A stretch of DNA of 64,000 bases, from the NCBI RefSeq assembly GCF_003369915.1, contig NW_022881614.1:7523001-7587000 (forward strand), written 5' to 3'. This document shows positions 33,501-44,540 of this stretch, in pieces; position 1 is the first letter of the stretch, and the number at the start of each line of letters is the position of its first letter. The notes under the pieces are model-generated. The model ran no database searches. It had not been told where the DNA came from and saw nothing but the letters and a program-made list of their open reading frames with translations. The stretch is from Drosophila miranda. Taxonomy: Eukaryota > Arthropoda > Insecta > Diptera > Drosophilidae. A program made the position numbers and the translations under genes.

Positions 33501-34990
33501 ATATATGGAGCTGTCTATCTAAGAATATCGTGATTAAGACCGGTGGAATGCACTCGCCTCCAAGAGTTCTTAGAGCTCTGAATCACAGCCGGGTTATTCG
33601 TTTAAAATACATGGCATATAATGTTAAAGTTATTTTATTTGTAAGACAGCAGAAGATCAGTATACAGAATTATATGTGCTTCCGAGTAACATACGCAAGA
33701 GACAGATGCCGAAAGAAGAATATCGATATGAGAACATCGATATGAGAACATCGATATGCAGCAGGGCACATGCGCAGTGTTGTTAGAGATCAATATCTAA
33801 TTATCGTGGCGGTCACTTTGAACACTCCTCCTCAACACAACGCATGTTTACAAACTTTAAATATACTTAACTAATATTCAATAACATGTCAAGCACTTAT
33901 AAACGATCTTTTAAACCAAATGCGAATACAAATTTAAGGTGCTTAACCTTGGCTAAGTTCTTTGTGAGGACATCTGCTATCATCTCATCGGTTGGCAGAT
34001 ACGCAATGTTGACTTCACCTCTCTTGAGAACCTCTCGAATATGATGTGTCTTGACGTCGATGTGCTTTGTACGTGCATAAAACATGGGGTTTCTAGCAAG
34101 CTGCTGTGCTCCAATGTTGTCGCCGTACATCTGAATAGCTGACTCCTTGGACATCAGCTTCAAGTCAATCAGTAGGCTGCGAAAGTATATCGCCTCTTTT
34201 GCTGCAGATGATAAGGCTATGTAATCTGCCTCCGTGGAACTGAGGGCAACCGTCGATTGCTTTCTTGACTCCCAAGAAACCGCTCCTCCTGCCAACATGC
34301 ATACATAGCCAGTGAATGACTTTCGGTTCGTCATATCACTTGCCCAATCTGCATCAACAAAACACTCAAAACTCTTAAATGCGATACCACTGGCTTTCTA
34401 CCTGTCCATATTTCAAAAGGTGTCACCCCGCTCAAGCAGCTGCTTGCCACTCTATTTCGCAAATACGTGGCAGTTCGAATCGCTTCTGCCCAATAGCATT
34501 CACTTAACCCAGCATGCAGCAGCATACTTCTTGCCATTTCTACCAATGTTCTGTTGGCCCTTTCTGCAACTCCGTTTTGTTGAGGTGTATATGGCACTGT
34601 TAAGTTTCGCTTTATTCCATTTTGGTTTAGGTAATTATCAAAAACGTTTGATATGTATTCTCGGCCATTGTCGCTTCGTAAAACCTTGACTTTTCTCCCA
34701 GTTTGGCACTCAACTTGACTTTTAAATTCTTAAAAAGCCTCGAAAACCTGATCTTTGGTTTTTAGGAAACTTACTGATACATATCTTGAACAATCATCAA
34801 TAAATGTGGCGAAATATCGATTGCCTCCCATTGACTGCTTTTGCATTGGACCGCATACATCAGTATGTATTAAGTCTAGAACGCCCTTTGACCTGTTTGT
34901 GCTCGATTGAAATTGTTAATGTTTGTGTGTGTAGGAAGCTGGGTTGCATACGGTACATAAACCGTCTACAGTTTGGTCGTCGCAACTAGA
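33501..34990 (-). mobile_element. Ty1/copia element fragment with internal deletion
   Basis: Minus-strand pieces of a copia pol. Integrase core segments lie at about 34735-34900 and 34331-34597 (with TPQQNGVAERANRTL), and the C-terminal RNase H lies at 33897-34334 (STEADYIAL, HIDVKTHHIRE). The reverse transcriptase between them is missing: integrase is joined almost directly to RNase H near 34340-34380. A GAGGAGGAG purine tract at about 33825-33833 precedes TGTT at 33821-33824, a plausible 3' LTR start. The far LTR edge near 33500 is a guess. A 14-bp ATCGATATGAG-type repeat (about 33720-33765, three units) lies in the presumed LTR. Confidence 0.75.
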
Positions 34991-35396
34991 ACTTGAACCA
35001 GTTGGAATGCGGAGTGGGTATCCTACGGTGCGCAAGGGAGGGTCTGAAGACACGGCGACAGCCTCTGATGATTGCGATGGAAGATGAGTGACAGGCAGTT
35101 ATGGTACTGTTTCTGATACTGATGTTATTGATAAAACTGATTCTTATTTATAGGTAATAAAATGTAAGTGCTGAGTCTGTAAAATATATGTTTTGGGTAT
35201 TATGGATAATTTTAGTGTCTGGTGGGCAATTGCGATATTTTGATGGTCAGCAACTGCCCCGCTGTCTTTGCCCTCTGCGAAGAGAGTGCATTGTCAGCAG
35301 AACTCACTGCAGTGGCCAGTGTGTTGTCGTGAGGTATTATATTACATGTTAACTAGAGCACTGTGTCACGGTGCCACTGTGTCATGCCGACGGGTA
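34991..35396 (-). mobile_element. Possible errantiviral LTR remnant downstream of env copy B
   Basis: About 40 bases after the env stop, the minus strand reads AGTTAACATG at 35354, similar to gypsy-type LTR starts. It later has TATAAATA followed by TCAGT-like initiator sequence. No second LTR or target duplication was found, so the assignment is weak. Confidence 0.3.
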
Positions 35397-37030
35397 TTAT
35401 AAACTATTACTTAAGCATATTTCTGCAACTGAACATTCTCCCGGCCGTTGAAACTGGTATAGGGGTATATATATATATAGGGGTATAGGGGGTGATGACA
35501 TGGCTGGATCGGGATTTGATGGCCTTGGATTCCTTAGTTGATACTTCTTCCGGAAAATGAAGGCAATGATCAATAGAATTGATATTGCTAGGGCTGCATA
35601 AGCAGCGAGTTGATGGTGCTGCACGGTGGTGAGATGGTGTGGCAGCTCGTGATGATTGATGGCTGATAGTTGCTGGCGTAGATCATCAAGTTCTTGAAGA
35701 AAGTCTGATGTCTGGTTCTTCAGTTGCCACATTGGTGGCGAGGGTGATGTCTCCGGCGGGCTCACGTCACCAAACCGAGTGTAAGTCGATTTTACTTCGC
35801 TGATTGTGGTGCTGAAGGTGCTGATGCTTACTTCAGTATTGCGAGCCGTGCAACCAGGGGACATGGAGAGTAGACCAGTTCCTTCCAGTGTGATGGTTGA
35901 CGGAACTCCGTTGCATACTGCTTGAAGTTTAGTTGTAGAATGCGTTGCGAAGATCCATTTATTTGGATGCTGAGTTTTTAGCCACACCGTGTCAGCCTTT
36001 GTGTGTGTTACCTGACACAGTGTTTCTGTTTTATTGTTAAACAGTTGAAACTCACAGCGATTGTCCACATTGAAGATCGTCTGATGGTCAAAGCAGATGA
36101 ACTCCTCGTTGTGTACTTTAAGACAACGTCGGAATTCCTCTTGGGTAGTGCCCATGAACTGGTCTCGGTGGATGTTCACCCTTACTATGGTGGTTCTGAG
36201 GTCAAATAGACTTCAGCTTGTTGAGTCCCAAAACGGAATTGGGATGATGCTGAAGACTTCGAGCTGAGCTGTTGAGACCAGCGGTAGCGTCAGCTTGAAG
36301 ATGACGTGTTTTGCAGTCGGGGTTCCTTCGGCTCGCATGATTCTGTATAGTTGAATCACCTCCTTCGTTGTGACCGGCAGCATTTGATCTTGTGGCAAAT
36401 GATCCCGTATCTGGTCTAGTTGGTCTGTTAGTTGCTCGGGAGACACCAGCGTGGGGCTTATTCTCCGATGATGAATACCGATTAGGACATCAGATATGTC
36501 GGACTGCATTCGTTGGAGAGTTGTTGTGAGCAGGTTTAATTGTGCTATTAGTCCTAAGTACGCTTGAGTCAGATGATCGCTGTGATATGACCCTCTTTCT
36601 CGGTTGATGGTAGCCATATGCTGTTCCAAAATTTTTATGCGATTATCAGTTGTTACTTTGTCTTTTCTGACTACGTTTATTGTCGCGTCGACAATTGATG
36701 TTTGGTTTTGGAGCAGATGTAGTAGAAAGTCTTCATTGGTTTTGCGTCGAGAACACCAAAAAGACTGCTTGCTACATTTCCTATGATGTCCAGCGGCGAT
36801 CTGCGTTTTCGAGAGTTTTTCATTAAAACGCTTCCTGCTTGTAGCTCGTTATACACATGTTGAAAGTGTTGAACTATGGAGTTACATGCCGGAACATTTT
36901 TTAATTCAGGGCACATGTATCGTAACTCTGAAATTCCAGCAGACATTAGTTGCATATCCTTCCAATATGGGTCCAAGTCATAGTATACGATCATGGTCCA
37001 CTCAGATGTTGCTATTCTTGATGTTCCAAG
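35397..37030 (-). pseudogene. Retroviral/baculovirus-F-like env remnant, copy B
   Basis: Three minus-strand frames cover most of an envelope glycoprotein of the insect errantivirus/baculovirus F type. The first (36677-36994) contains a furin-type RKRR site followed by a fusion-peptide-like segment ending in LFG. The second (36213-36629) covers the coiled ectodomain. The third (35397-36179) carries the membrane-proximal part, one transmembrane helix and a short tail. Frame breaks lie near 36750 and 36190-36230, and copy A has equivalent sequence at the first. The N-terminus is cut by a DINE-1 fragment at about 37036. Such proteins mediate membrane fusion; here it is a broken fossil without gag or pol. 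A degraded domesticated env, like D. melanogaster Iris, cannot be excluded. Confidence 0.75.
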
Positions 37031-37035
37031 TTTCG

Positions 37036-37105
37036 TACTGACTTAGTATCGGGTATAACTGTAGAGTTGCGGTGTCCGCAGCAACTCACAACGTTCCCCC
37101 TCGTT
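37036..37105 (+). mobile_element. Short DINE-1 3'-end fragment
   Basis: A 70-bp piece of the DINE-1 3' terminus with the complete terminal hairpin and CCCCCTCGTT end, in plus orientation. It truncates the env remnant. The same junction exists in copy A (16388). Confidence 0.7.
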
Positions 37106-38101
37106 AGAAATAACACTTCCCCCATTTATAGTGTTTTTATTGTCGTCAATTTCTTGGTTGCCTTTCGATTGCCCATCGCCGGCCAATTGGTATTTTCTGT
37201 GCCTGTGGGTCTTTGACTTATCGCCGCGGATCGCAGCGACTTTTTGCAATCAATTTTTATGACTCACAAAAATATAATCGTGGCGTGTGATAGATAAGGC
37301 TGAGTAAGACATTTGCGTTTTTAATTGAATGGAGTGCAGCTCTTCAAGAGCTTTGACGAACGATATTCCACGAGTAGATTGTGGTTGTAGTACAAGCTCT
37401 GGTATATAGCATATTTCGTAGTAATACTGGTCAAAAATAGTTAGCTTACAGCAATCCCCGCAGATTTTCCTTTGTTTTCCTTTGCCGCAATTGAAAACTT
37501 TCCCGGAAAAACTTTAATGGTTAGGTCACACCCGTCAAAAGTTTGTGGGACTCGCACAAATTAAAGCACAACTGTACTTATTTGCATACATTTACAGCAG
37601 ATTTTCGAAGGAAACCAACACGAGGGGATTACGTTACACAATCGCAAGGCAGGGGGTGGTCCAGAGGGGGGGAGACTAAGCCCCCGAAATGGAAAAAGAA
37701 GGGAAAATAATACTGAAAAATAACAAAGAAATATGCAAAGCAGATGAATTGGGGATACGAGTGCGGGAAAGGAAAACGAAAGGACCCGAAATGGAAAACT
37801 GGAAAACTGAAATCGTTGTACCAATTGTGTGCTGCAGAGCTGCAGCGGGGGAGGGGGTCGGCAGAGGGCAAGGTTTTTTCCCCTCAAAAGTAAATAAAAG
37901 GAAAACGGAAGGGAAAAGGTGACGCAAGGCCGAGCTGATGGAGCAAAAGATCTCCCGGAGATTCGTCTAAGAGGGATCGTACCTCCTCCTCTTTCTCCCC
38001 TTCATCCTCGTCTATTTCCGCGGCCTTGTCTTCTACGCATTCCTCCTCAAACTCTCGGGAATCAACTCCTTCGTTAAGCGTAATTTTCTCCACTCGCTGC
38101 A
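37106..38101. other. No confirmed gene; contains the acidic open frame described separately
   Basis: The left part is AT-rich and the middle is G-rich. Low-complexity frames on both strands show no domain. It matches 16444-17439. Confidence 0.5.
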
Positions 38102-38129
38102 TCAAGATATCTTCCCCCCGGCCGCCCAT
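37884..38129 (-). other. Acidic open frame overlapping the 3' end of the asparaginase-like gene
   Basis: In the frame one base away from the gene's end, a stretch of about 75 codons is open, rich in Glu and Asp (EEECVEDKAAEIDEDEGEKEEE). It overlaps the last codons and the stop of the asparaginase-like ORF at a run of six G/C bases (around 38118-38123). One extra base in that run would fuse it on as an acidic tail. Copy A has a TAA in this frame (17369-17371). It could be chance. Confidence 0.35.
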
Positions 38130-39256
38130 ATCTTCTTGGGGGCTACATAGAAATCTCCCCGGGGTCCTCCGGTTACGACTTCATGGCGATTCAAGCATTT
38201 GATTCTCTCTACTCGACGCATGGACCTGCCCCTGCTCTCGCCGCTAACCACAAACTGGAACTCATCCAGACCGGCGCAGGCCGCCGAGTAGACACCCAAT
38301 CGACTGACCACCACCAGGCCGCCATTGAACTCCGTGTGGTGCCTGAGAAGGCGTCGCATCACCGCCTCGGCGGCACTGGCCGGAGACTGTCCGTCGCGGA
38401 GGGCCTCTACGGCCAACAAGGCGGGCAAAAAGCGCATCAGGACATCCCCGTCTCCGGTGGCCAGGGCGCCGCCCACATGGTTATCGGCATAGATGCCGGC
38501 TCCGGGCACAGCAGCATCGCCCACTCGGCCGGGGATGCGGAAGCGCGTGCCGCTCGAGAGGCTGGCCGCATGGAGGTGGCCTTCCGTGTCCAGGAACAGG
38601 AAGCCCACTTGATCGTGGTGGCCCGGCTCGATGGGGTACTCCTGACGCATCTCCCGCTGCTGCTGCTCCTGGGGCAGCGGCGAGTACGTGCCGCAGCTGT
38701 CGTTGGCCAGCGGCCGCACATTCCGCCAGAAGTTGGGCTGACATTTGCCCAGAAGCCAGGGGAGCAGGACGTCCAAAGTGGTCGAAAGAGAGTGAACCTC
38801 TTTCTTGTGTCCCATGGCCTCGGCGAACCTGGCGGCATTCTCGCCCACCAACAGCGAGTGGTTCGTGTACCTCAGGACGTCGTGCGCCACTCCGATGGCA
38901 TTGCGTATCCCTGGCATTCCGGCCACAGCCCCGTAGTCCATGCTTGCGCCATCAATGAGGGCCGCTTCCAGGGTGATCCCGCCGGAGCTGTTGGGAGCGC
39001 TGTGACCGCCCAGAAGGCGGCCGCAGCTGTTCGAATTCTGGCAGTGCAGGCAGCCTTGGATCACGGACTGGCGCGTCCGCCGTAGGCCCTGCCGGAGCAC
39101 GGTCCATGCCTCGCGGTTGGCGTCCGTGTAGTTCCAAGTGCTGATCGTCAGCGGCAGAAAGCTTTTGGTGATGGGATGAGCTGGGACTGAGAGCCGGGCC
39201 TTGAGCAGTGCCAACAGCAGGAGACTCAGAAGCTGCGCGGGACACAAGTACCTCAT
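38102..39256 (-). CDS. CG4372-like: L-asparaginase-like protein (aspartylglucosaminidase family), intact, predicted inactive
   Basis: A 384-residue frame. It starts with MRYLCPAQLLSLLLLALL, a signal peptide; I prefer this ATG (39254-39256) to one 42 codons upstream because it begins the signal peptide and lies just after a TATA-like box. The family cleaves itself before a Thr that becomes the nucleophile for glycosylasparagine hydrolysis in lysosomes. Here the site reads HHDQVGF: residue 216 is Gln (codon 38609-38611). Substrate-pocket motifs remain: the N-terminal STWNYT tryptophan, GRVGDAAVPGAG, and ATGDGDVLMRFLP. So it is probably an unprocessed pseudoenzyme. From memory, D. melanogaster CG4372 is annotated as such an inactive L-asparaginase-like protein; I consider this its likely relative. 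It is the only intact host gene in the window. Confidence 0.85.
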   Translation of the reverse strand: MRYLCPAQLLSLLLLALLKARLSVPAHPITKSFLPLTISTWNYTDANREAWTVLRQGLRRTRQSVIQGCLHCQNSNSCGRLLGGHSAPNSSGGITLEAALIDGASMDYGAVAGMPGIRNAIGVAHDVLRYTNHSLLVGENAARFAEAMGHKKEVHSLSTTLDVLLPWLLGKCQPNFWRNVRPLANDSCGTYSPLPQEQQQREMRQEYPIEPGHHDQVGFLFLDTEGHLHAASLSSGTRFRIPGRVGDAAVPGAGIYADNHVGGALATGDGDVLMRFLPALLAVEALRDGQSPASAAEAVMRRLLRHHTEFNGGLVVVSRLGVYSAACAGLDEFQFVVSGESRGRSMRRVERIKCLNRHEVVTGGPRGDFYVAPKKIWAAGGKIS

Positions 39257-40244
39257 GACTGAGGCCCAGACGAGTGCTGTGATGCCTTTTAACGTTCCTG
39301 ATTTCTGATTTCTGATTGGATTAGTGGCCCCCAGTGAATCGTTCGATAGGAGTTGCAAAAACAACTTGGAAACTATTCCCAAGAAGTTGAAAACTTTTCA
39401 AATTAAAAGCAAATCGATCCGAAACAACACGAGTACTCAACAAGAACAAGCACAGACCCAACCCCAGACCAATTAAGATTCATGAATAAGTCAGACATGG
39501 ATTTTGCACCTCCTTGGATACATTTCAGGCGAACAGCCACACACTTGATTTATTTGCCACTGACAATAAACAACTTGCAAGTATTTATCACATTCAGATT
39601 CAGGCATTGTCAGCGGGACACACACTTGTATCCATGAGATACAAATATTTGTTATGCATCGAACTTTTGTCGTATCTGTGTGCGGCTTGTGTGGGTATGC
39701 GTATCTGAGGAAAACAACACTTGTTGTGAAATCCTCAATACGAGATTTCAATGTTGAGCAGAAATGCTCTGGGGAATCTTTGCGTTTAATAATGTACTAC
39801 ACGATATAGACGATTCGAGATTTATTCATTTGGACTTCAATCATCTTAAACTTTAATCTTAATCGCGTATAGAGTACAATGTAATGGGTAATACGGGTTT
39901 AAGCGCGGCCGGCTGCAACTGCTAATTGTCGTTGTGATTTCGTCGACACGCAAACGAAGTCTTCATGGTGATCGGAGACGAGGTTACGCCGCCCTAGCAT
40001 GAAACGACGCCGTTCTCCGAGTGGGCAATCGCAGTTAGAGCGCTCTCACTCTCTTTGTAGTTTAACCCTTAGAAAACCGTCCAACACTTTTCCTGGGAAA
40101 TCACAGAGAGGGAAAGATTGTCTAAATTGCCACCCACTCGACCCACTGGGAGGAGGTGCGTTTTGCCAAGAATCAGTTTGGGAATATATTTATCCGCCAC
40201 ATGGTTATGTTGCGCAGTGTATCTACTCTTGATAGTTTTGGTTG
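39257..40244. other. Upstream flank, no gene recognised
   Basis: Repeats 18596-19584 with few changes. No domain-bearing frame was seen on either strand. Confidence 0.5.
39278..39288 (-). promoter_or_regulatory. TATA-like box of the asparaginase-like gene
   Basis: Minus-strand GTTAAAAGGC about 30 bases before the ATG at 39256. This implies either a very short 5' UTR or a start further upstream. Present in both copies. Confidence 0.3.
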
Positions 40245-41027
40245 TCGTCCTTTGTGGGGGCGGAAGGGGGTGGGGCGGAATTTTGAGATATACGTTTTAA
40301 AGTGAGATCTAACAGGAGTGCGGATACCAAATTTGGTTACTCTAGCCTTAATAGTCTCTGAGATTTGTGAATATCCCCAGATTTTCATCCTTTGCGGGGC
40401 GGAAGGGGGTGTGGCGAAATTTTGAAACAAATTCGTCTCGGTCCGATATATTAGGAGTATGGATACCAAATTTGGTTGCTCTAGCTTTTATAGTCTCTGA
40501 GATCTAGGCGCTAATGTTTTACTCTAAGCAAAGCCGGCTATGCTACGTGTGTGTTAGAGAGAGACAGGGCGAGAAAAAATGAAATTGTTTTCTTAATTCT
40601 GGCTATAATAATTATACGATCTGGTTCAGATTTTGCACTCTAAAAGATATAGTCAACTTCTACGATTCTGCGTTTTTAGTTTTCTCGTATCGTCGAAATT
40701 GTGGATGCCACAGATTTTCGCTCTTTGTGGGGGCGGAAGTGGGCGGGGAAAAGTTTTGAAATATTCTTGTAGCAGTGACATATCACAGAAGTCTGGATCC
40801 AAAACATCGTTGCTCTCGCTCTTATAGTCTTTGAGCACTAGGCGCTGAAGGGGCCGGACAGACGGACAGACGGACAGACAGACATGGCTCAATCGACTCG
40901 GCTATTGATGCTGATCAAGAATATATATACTTTATGGGGTCGGAAACGATTCCTTTTGGACGTTACACACATCCACTTTTACCACAAATCTAATATACCC
41001 GAATACTCATTTTGAGTATCGGGTATA
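40245..41027 (-). mobile_element. DINE-1, 3'-truncated, block B right end
   Basis: Counterpart of 19585-20393, with the 5' end at 41027 and a shorter GACGGACAG satellite (about 40857-40884). It marks the last sequence shared with block A. Confidence 0.85.
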
Positions 41028-41039
41028 AAAAAACAAAAA

Positions 41040-42161
41040 CGAGAGGGAACGTTGTGAGTTGCTGCGGACACCGCAGTTCTACATTTATACCCGATACTTA
41101 GTCAGTATGGCTCTCCTTCGGCAGACGCCGCTTATATTAAACGAAACGACAAAGAGTGCGTGCGAGAGAGACAGAAAATCAGTCTGAGCGTGGCGTCGGG
41201 CGCTGCGTAACAACTGCAAATTGATTTGTTCCTATTGGCTATAAAAATGATCCGATCTGATCCAGATTCAGGAATCTGATAGATATGGTCATTATCTATG
41301 ATTCTGTGTTTTTAGTTTTTTTGTATCTTCAATATTGTGGATGCAACAGATTTTCGTTTTTTGTGTGGGCGGAAGGGGTTGAGACGAAATTTTGAGATAT
41401 ACGTTTTATAGTGAGATCTAACAGGAGTGCGGACACCAAATTTGGTTACTCTAGCGTTAATTGTCTCTGAGATTTGTGAATATTCCCAGATTTTCGTCCA
41501 TTGCGGGGGCGGAAGGGGGTGTGGCGAAATTTTGAAACAAACTCGTCTCGGTCCGATATATTAGGAGTATGGATACCAAATTTGGTTGCTCTAACTTTTA
41601 TAGTCTCTGAGATCTAGGCGCTAATGTTTTACTCTAAGCAAAGCCGGCTATACTACGTGTGTGTTAGCGAGAGACAGGGCGAGAAAAAATGAAATTGTTT
41701 TCTTGATGCTGGCTATAATAATATTACGATCCAATTCAGATTCTGTAGTCTAAAAGATATAGTCATTCTCTACGATTCTGCGTTTTTGGTTTTCTCGTAT
41801 CGCTAAAATTTTGGATGCCACAGATTTTCGTCCTTTGTGGGGGCGGAAGTGGGCGGGGCGAAGTTTTGAAATATTTTTGTAGCAGTGACATATCACAGAA
41901 GTCTGGATCCAAAACATCGTTTCTCTAGCTCTTATAGTCTTTGAGCACTATGCGCTGAAAGGGACGGACAGACGGACGGACGGACAGACGGACAGACGGA
42001 CAGACAGACAGACAGACAGGGCCCAATCGACTCGGCTATTGATGCTGATCAAGAATATCTATACTTTATGGGGTCGGAAACGATTCCTTCTGGACGTTAC
42101 ACACATCCACTTTTGCCACAAATCTAATATACCCCAATACTCATTTTGAGTATCGGGTATA
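41040..42161 (-). mobile_element. DINE-1, near full length (array unit 2)
   Basis: Runs from the 3' hairpin end (CGAGAGGGAACG at 41040) to the 5' TATACCCGATAC end at 42161. The next unit starts immediately, without spacer. Confidence 0.85.
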
Positions 42162-43265
42162 ACGAGGGGGAACGTTGTGAGTTGCTGCGGACACCGCAAC
42201 TCTATAGTTATACCCGATACTTAGTCAGTATGGCTCTCCTCCGGCAGACGCAGCTAATATTAAACGACACGACAAAGAGTGCGTGCGAGAGAGACAGAAA
42301 ATCAGTCTGAGCGTGACGTCGGGCGCTGCGTAGCCAGTGCAAATTGATTTGTTCCTTTTGGCTATAAAATTATCTGATCTGGTCCAGATTCAGCAATCTG
42401 ATAGATATGGTCGTTATCTATGATTCTGCGTTTTTAGTTTTCTCGAATGTGCAATATTGTGGATGCAACAGATTTTCGTCTTTTGTGGGGCGGAAGGGGG
42501 TGGGGCGAAATTCTTAGATATACGTTTTTTAGTGAGATCTAACAGAAGTGCGGATACCAAATTTGGTTACTCTAGCCTTAATAGTCTCTGAGATTTGTGG
42601 ATGCCCCAGATTTTCGTCCTTTGCGGGGGCGAAAGGGGGTGTGGCGAAATTTGGACACGAAACGGTCAAGGTCCGATATCACAGGAGTGTGGATACCAAA
42701 TTTGGGGGCTCTGGCTCTTATAGGTTCTGAGATCCTTGAACTCATATTTTGCAATTGGCAAAGCCGACCATGAAACCTGTGTGTTAGAGAGAGACAGAGC
42801 GAGAAAGAATGAAATTGTTTTCTTCATTCTGGCTATAATAATTATACGATCTAGTTGAGATTTTACACTCTAGAACATATAGTCATCCTCTACGATTCTG
42901 CGTTTTTGGTTTTATCGTATCTTTAAAAATGTGGATGCCACAGATTTTCGTCCTTTGTGGGGGCGGAAGTGAGCGGGGCGAAGTTTTGAAATATTTTTGT
43001 AGCAGTGACATATCACAGAAGTCTGGATCCAAAACATCGTTGCTCTAGCTCTTATAGTCTTTGAGCACTAGGCGCTGAAGGGGACGGACAGACGGACAGA
43101 CGGACGGACGGACAGACAGACAGGGCTCAATCGACTCGGCTATTGATGCTGATCAAGAATATATATACTTTATGGGGTCGGAAACGATTCCTTCTGGACG
43201 TTACACACATCCACTTTTACCACAAATCTAATATACCCCAATACTCATTTTGAGTATCGGGTATA
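42162..43265 (-). mobile_element. DINE-1, near full length (array unit 3)
   Basis: Begins ACGAGGGGGAACG directly after the previous unit's TATA end and finishes at 43265. It has the internal satellite at about 43084-43122. It directly precedes the second LINE. Confidence 0.85.
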
Positions 43266-43277
43266 AAAAACAAATGA

Positions 43278-44540
43278 GTGCGGCGCTCCCCAAATGCCAA
43301 CTGGGAGCAATCCCAAGCTCGGAAAGGCAGCGGCCCAAAGGCCTGGCCCAACCGGCTCTATAGTAGGGAATACCTGCAAGGTGGAAGGTGGGGTAAGGTA
43401 ACTCCCGAAGCTGACACCTTGGAAGGAAAGCTAAGCAATATTGCGGCTGCCCGACCTTCTGGTAAAGCGGAGGGGGTTGACTTGCCGTCGACAAGCGCCC
43501 AAGCCAGACCCTACACATATGCCGAAAAGGGGAGTGCAGGGCAAATACTCCGTCGGCAACACGCCAGCAGTGAAGCCAGCCCATCAGCCGACTGGCTGAA
43601 GAAGGTGGAATGGGCTTCGGCCGTGCTCCCGGAGTTCACCTTAGAACAGAAAAAGGTGGCTCCCCAAGCCAAGAGGCAGCGCTCGCAGGAGACACCGGGA
43701 CCGGTAGCAAAGCGCTCCAGAGTGCTGCCAAATGTCCCCTTTGCGCAGATTGCCAAGGAGAGGACGCTAATTGGTGTCCTCGACAGAGGCAGCGCAGAGG
43801 GTAGAATCCCAAGGAGTCAGTGGAAGTGGGTGGAAGCGGCACTGGCCGACCGCTGCTTCGAGCTCCTCGACAAAGACCCTGGACCTCCGCCAGTCTGCAA
43901 GGACATGGGGTGGTTCCAGGGCAATGTTAAGATAATTGCCTGCGAAGACGAGCGCTCTGTAAAGCTTTATAAAGCGGCGGTAGCGCAGGTCGGCGAGGTC
44001 TATGCTGGGGCGAAACTCGTCGCAGTCGACTGGAGCGAGGTGCCCAGCAGACCGAGGGCCAGAATTTGGGTGCGGGCTACCTTTAAGGAGCCAGAACGCA
44101 TCCTCAAGATGCTGCAGAGATGCAACTCAGGACTACCAACCTCAGATTGGAAGGTAGCCAAGGTTGAGACGACACAAGGGCCGACTAACCAGTCAGTGCT
44201 CGTTCTCAATAAAGAGTCGCTGGCCCCGATAGAGGCAGCAAAAGGAGAGATAAACTTCGGCTTCAGCTCGGTTACCATCAAGGTGTACAAATCGGACGCG
44301 GCGGCCGCGGCGCTGCCTGTCGTCAACCCAGACGTGCAGGATGTCGCTGCGGAGATCGAAGCGCCTGACGACGAGCTGGAGCCAGACCAGGAAGGCTTCT
44401 CCTCAGAGACAGAGCTGATGCTCGACTTTGAGTCAATGTGCCGAGAGAGAGTCTCAGATGACTCGGACGCGGACATCACGGTGGTGGAGAATCTTGAAGA
44501 TAGTCCTAAGGATCCTTCAAATAAATCTACACCACTGTAA
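43278..44540 (+). CDS. LINE ORF1 (gag-like), open
   Basis: A single 420-codon frame. The N-terminal third is basic and Ser/Ala-rich. The middle holds the conserved TLIGVLDRGS...VPSRPRARIWV region seen in the first LINE, and the C-terminus is acidic. It presumably makes the RNA-binding ORF1 protein. The frame is open while ORF2 is badly broken, but the start may be truncated by the adjacent DINE-1, and retrotransposition from this copy is unlikely. Confidence 0.7.
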   Translation: MRRSPNANWEQSQARKGSGPKAWPNRLYSREYLQGGRWGKVTPEADTLEGKLSNIAAARPSGKAEGVDLPSTSAQARPYTYAEKGSAGQILRRQHASSEASPSADWLKKVEWASAVLPEFTLEQKKVAPQAKRQRSQETPGPVAKRSRVLPNVPFAQIAKERTLIGVLDRGSAEGRIPRSQWKWVEAALADRCFELLDKDPGPPPVCKDMGWFQGNVKIIACEDERSVKLYKAAVAQVGEVYAGAKLVAVDWSEVPSRPRARIWVRATFKEPERILKMLQRCNSGLPTSDWKVAKVETTQGPTNQSVLVLNKESLAPIEAAKGEINFGFSSVTIKVYKSDAAAAALPVVNPDVQDVAAEIEAPDDELEPDQEGFSSETELMLDFESMCRERVSDDSDADITVVENLEDSPKDPSNKSTPL